Part shown: piece after piece, positions 4,376-5,577 of the stretch
Numbering within the stretch: position 1 is the stretch's first letter
How the letters are laid out: each line of letters starts with the position of its first letter
Assembly (NCBI GenBank): GCA_003447895.1
Contig: DLYC01000152.1
Coordinates: 1-5,577 of the forward strand
DNA from: Lachnospiraceae bacterium
GTDB taxonomy: Bacteria; Bacillota; Clostridia; Lachnospirales; Lachnospiraceae
Reading direction: 5' to 3'
Length of the DNA: 5,577 nucleotides
The notes under the pieces: generated by a model
The model's input: the letters and a program-made list of their open reading frames with translations, nothing else
The model's database searches: none
What the model was told of the DNA's origin: nothing
Program-made: the position numbers and the translations under genes

Positions 4376-5577
4376 CAGTTCTTCTGATTTCTTTCCCTGA
4401 CCATCTTCTCGTAGATCTCATAGTTTTCCTGGTCAAAGCAGCACATGACGACATGCATCACATAATTTCTGTGCCCGACGATCCAGTCTCCCACCGCCTT
4501 CATCGCGACTTCTGCCGCCTCTTTCTTGGGATAACCGTACACACCTGTGGAGATATTGGGAAACACTATACTGTGAAGCCCGTTCTTCATCGCAAGGTCC
4601 AGGGCCTTGGTATAGCAGGATGCCAGAAGGACCGGGTCCTCCTCGTCTCCGTCATAGATGGGGCCGACCGCGTGAATAATATACTTCGCGGGGAGCTTGT
4701 ACGCCTTCGTCATCTTGACTTCACCGGTATGGCATCCGTCCAGCTTCCTGCACTCCTCAAGGAGCTCCGGGCCGGCTGCCCTGTGGATCGCGCCGTCGAC
4801 GCCGCCTCCGCCCAGAAGCGAAGTGTTTGCGGCATTGACAATGCAGTCCGCTTTGATCTTTGTGATGTCGCCCTTTGTGACGATGACGCCGCTTCTTCCG
4901 GCGCGGGCCGCCCTTTCCTCCGCTCTCAGGATCCTGGCGATCAGGTCGCGGGGAAGGAACAGCGGGTTCTTCTCGGGATTGAGGACGAGCCCGCTGACAG
5001 ATTCCGGTGCCTTGGTCTTTCCGGGGGCATCCGCGACAAACTGTTCGAGGATACTCCGGATGGGCCCTCCGACCGCCTTGTCCCCTGCCGACATTCCGGC
5101 GGCATAGGCCTTCGTGCTCGTATAGGCAACCTGCCAGCTCTTTCCGTCCTTTGACCTGACCAGCTTCATTTTAAGGCCCCTCTGCGCCGGCGAATTTCCG
5201 CCGTTTACGGCAAAGGGCTGCACAGGGATCAGGAGGCTTCCTCCCTTACGCATCGCCTGCCTGAGGGCCTCCATGCACGCGGCAAGGCTCTCCTGAGTGC
5301 GCCGCTCCCGGAGCTCTTCCATCTTCTTCTCGAGCTCCTCACTTCCGGCAAACCGGTCTGCGGCGGGCTTTTTGGGGGGCGCGGGATGAAGCGCGTTTTT
5401 CCACTTCTCCATCCGCGCCGGGTCTTTCTCCCTCGCCAGGCGGTCCTCTTCCAGCTTTCTGTCAAATCTGTCGACCACGCCCCTGAGGTCGGCCGGAAGC
5501 CGGTCCCTGGCCTCTTTTTTCAGTTCCTGCGGCACGCCGTAGAAGGCCTCGGCCATGCTTCCCGCGATCGCTGTCAG
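4375..5577 (-). CDS. ADP-ribosylglycohydrolase / SseB-like / macrodomain fusion protein, C-terminal part
   Basis: The frame is open to the right edge (400 complete codons; residues counted from 5577), so the ATG at 5556 is probably internal; it has no convincing ribosome binding site. Residues 1-45 (TAIAGSMAEAFYGVPQEL near the start) resemble the C-terminus of DraG/ARH-type ADP-ribosylglycohydrolases, just after their metal-binding Asp motif. A charged, helical, Pro/Lys-containing linker follows to about 100. Residues about 100-217 (SLLIPVQ, YTSTKAY, SGLVLNPEKNPLFL) resemble the SseB N-terminal domain. Residues about 230-392 are a MacroD/YmdB-type macrodomain: GDITKIKADCIVNAAN 236-251, GGGGVDGAIHRAAG 256-269, STGVYGYP 343-350. 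N251 and D261 correspond to the catalytic pair N25/D35 of E. coli YmdB, so the domain should bind ADP-ribose and hydrolyse ADP-ribosyl esters or O-acetyl-ADP-ribose. No signal peptide is visible in the part seen, so it is probably cytoplasmic. The macrodomain call is firm, the ARH tail good but short, the SseB-like call moderate. The true start and substrate are unknown. Confidence 0.85.
   Translation of the reverse strand: MTAIAGSMAEAFYGVPQELKKEARDRLPADLRGVVDRFDRKLEEDRLAREKDPARMEKWKNALHPAPPKKPAADRFAGSEELEKKMEELRERRTQESLAACMEALRQAMRKGGSLLIPVQPFAVNGGNSPAQRGLKMKLVRSKDGKSWQVAYTSTKAYAAGMSAGDKAVGGPIRSILEQFVADAPGKTKAPESVSGLVLNPEKNPLFLPRDLIARILRAEERAARAGRSGVIVTKGDITKIKADCIVNAANTSLLGGGGVDGAIHRAAGPELLEECRKLDGCHTGEVKMTKAYKLPAKYIIHAVGPIYDGDEEDPVLLASCYTKALDLAMKNGLHSIVFPNISTGVYGYPKKEAAEVAMKAVGDWIVGHRNYVMHVVMCCFDQENYEIYEKMVRERNQKN

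Noticed and set aside
4363..5154. A 263-codon open frame on the plus strand opposite the macrodomain gene
   Set aside because: It is antisense to a firm macrodomain, begins inside the terminator T-tract and shows no recognisable domain.

Overview
The window looks like a chromosomal segment from a moderately GC-rich member of the Bacillota, most likely class Clostridia and plausibly a Lachnospiraceae-type organism. Three things suggest this: a TmcAL (YlbM) tRNA-modification enzyme, which is a Bacillota family; a fused FeoA-FeoB ferrous iron transporter whose GTPase motifs have a clostridial look; and strong purine-rich ribosome binding sites with AT-rich, sigma-A-type promoters. No insertion sequence, tRNA, rRNA or CRISPR array is visible.

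Layout, left to right. (1) 1-172, minus strand: the first 57 codons of acetate kinase (ackA), cut by the window edge. (2) 173-452: a divergent intergenic region with a good ackA promoter and a small hairpin just upstream of the next gene's ribosome binding site. (3) 453-1598, plus strand: tmcAL, encoding the enzyme that activates acetate with ATP and acetylates C34 of elongator tRNA-Met. It ends in a strong intrinsic terminator. (4) 1668-4013, minus strand: a single-chain FeoA-FeoB Fe(II) transporter, convergent with tmcAL. (5) 4014-4374: a 361-base intergenic region that is unusually structured. It has a near-consensus feoB promoter overlaid by inverted and direct repeats, a hairpin in the feoB leader, and, on the opposite strand, a second near-consensus promoter followed about 100 bases later by a very strong terminator. 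The last pair is best read as a candidate small RNA. (6) 4375-5577, minus strand: the 3' part of a large multidomain gene. Its reading frame stays open to the window edge. The peptide at the edge looks like the C-terminus of an ADP-ribosylglycohydrolase (DraG/ARH family), followed by a charged linker, an SseB-like domain and a MacroD/YmdB-type macrodomain with its key Asn and Asp present.

Functional links. ackA and tmcAL share a divergent control region and both use acetate and ATP, which suggests a connection between acetate metabolism and tRNA-Met acetylation. feoB appears to stand alone, with its own probably regulated promoter and no separate feoA or feoC next to it. The macrodomain protein would combine two unrelated ADP-ribose-removing folds in one chain. 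It and the candidate small RNA are the least ordinary items here.
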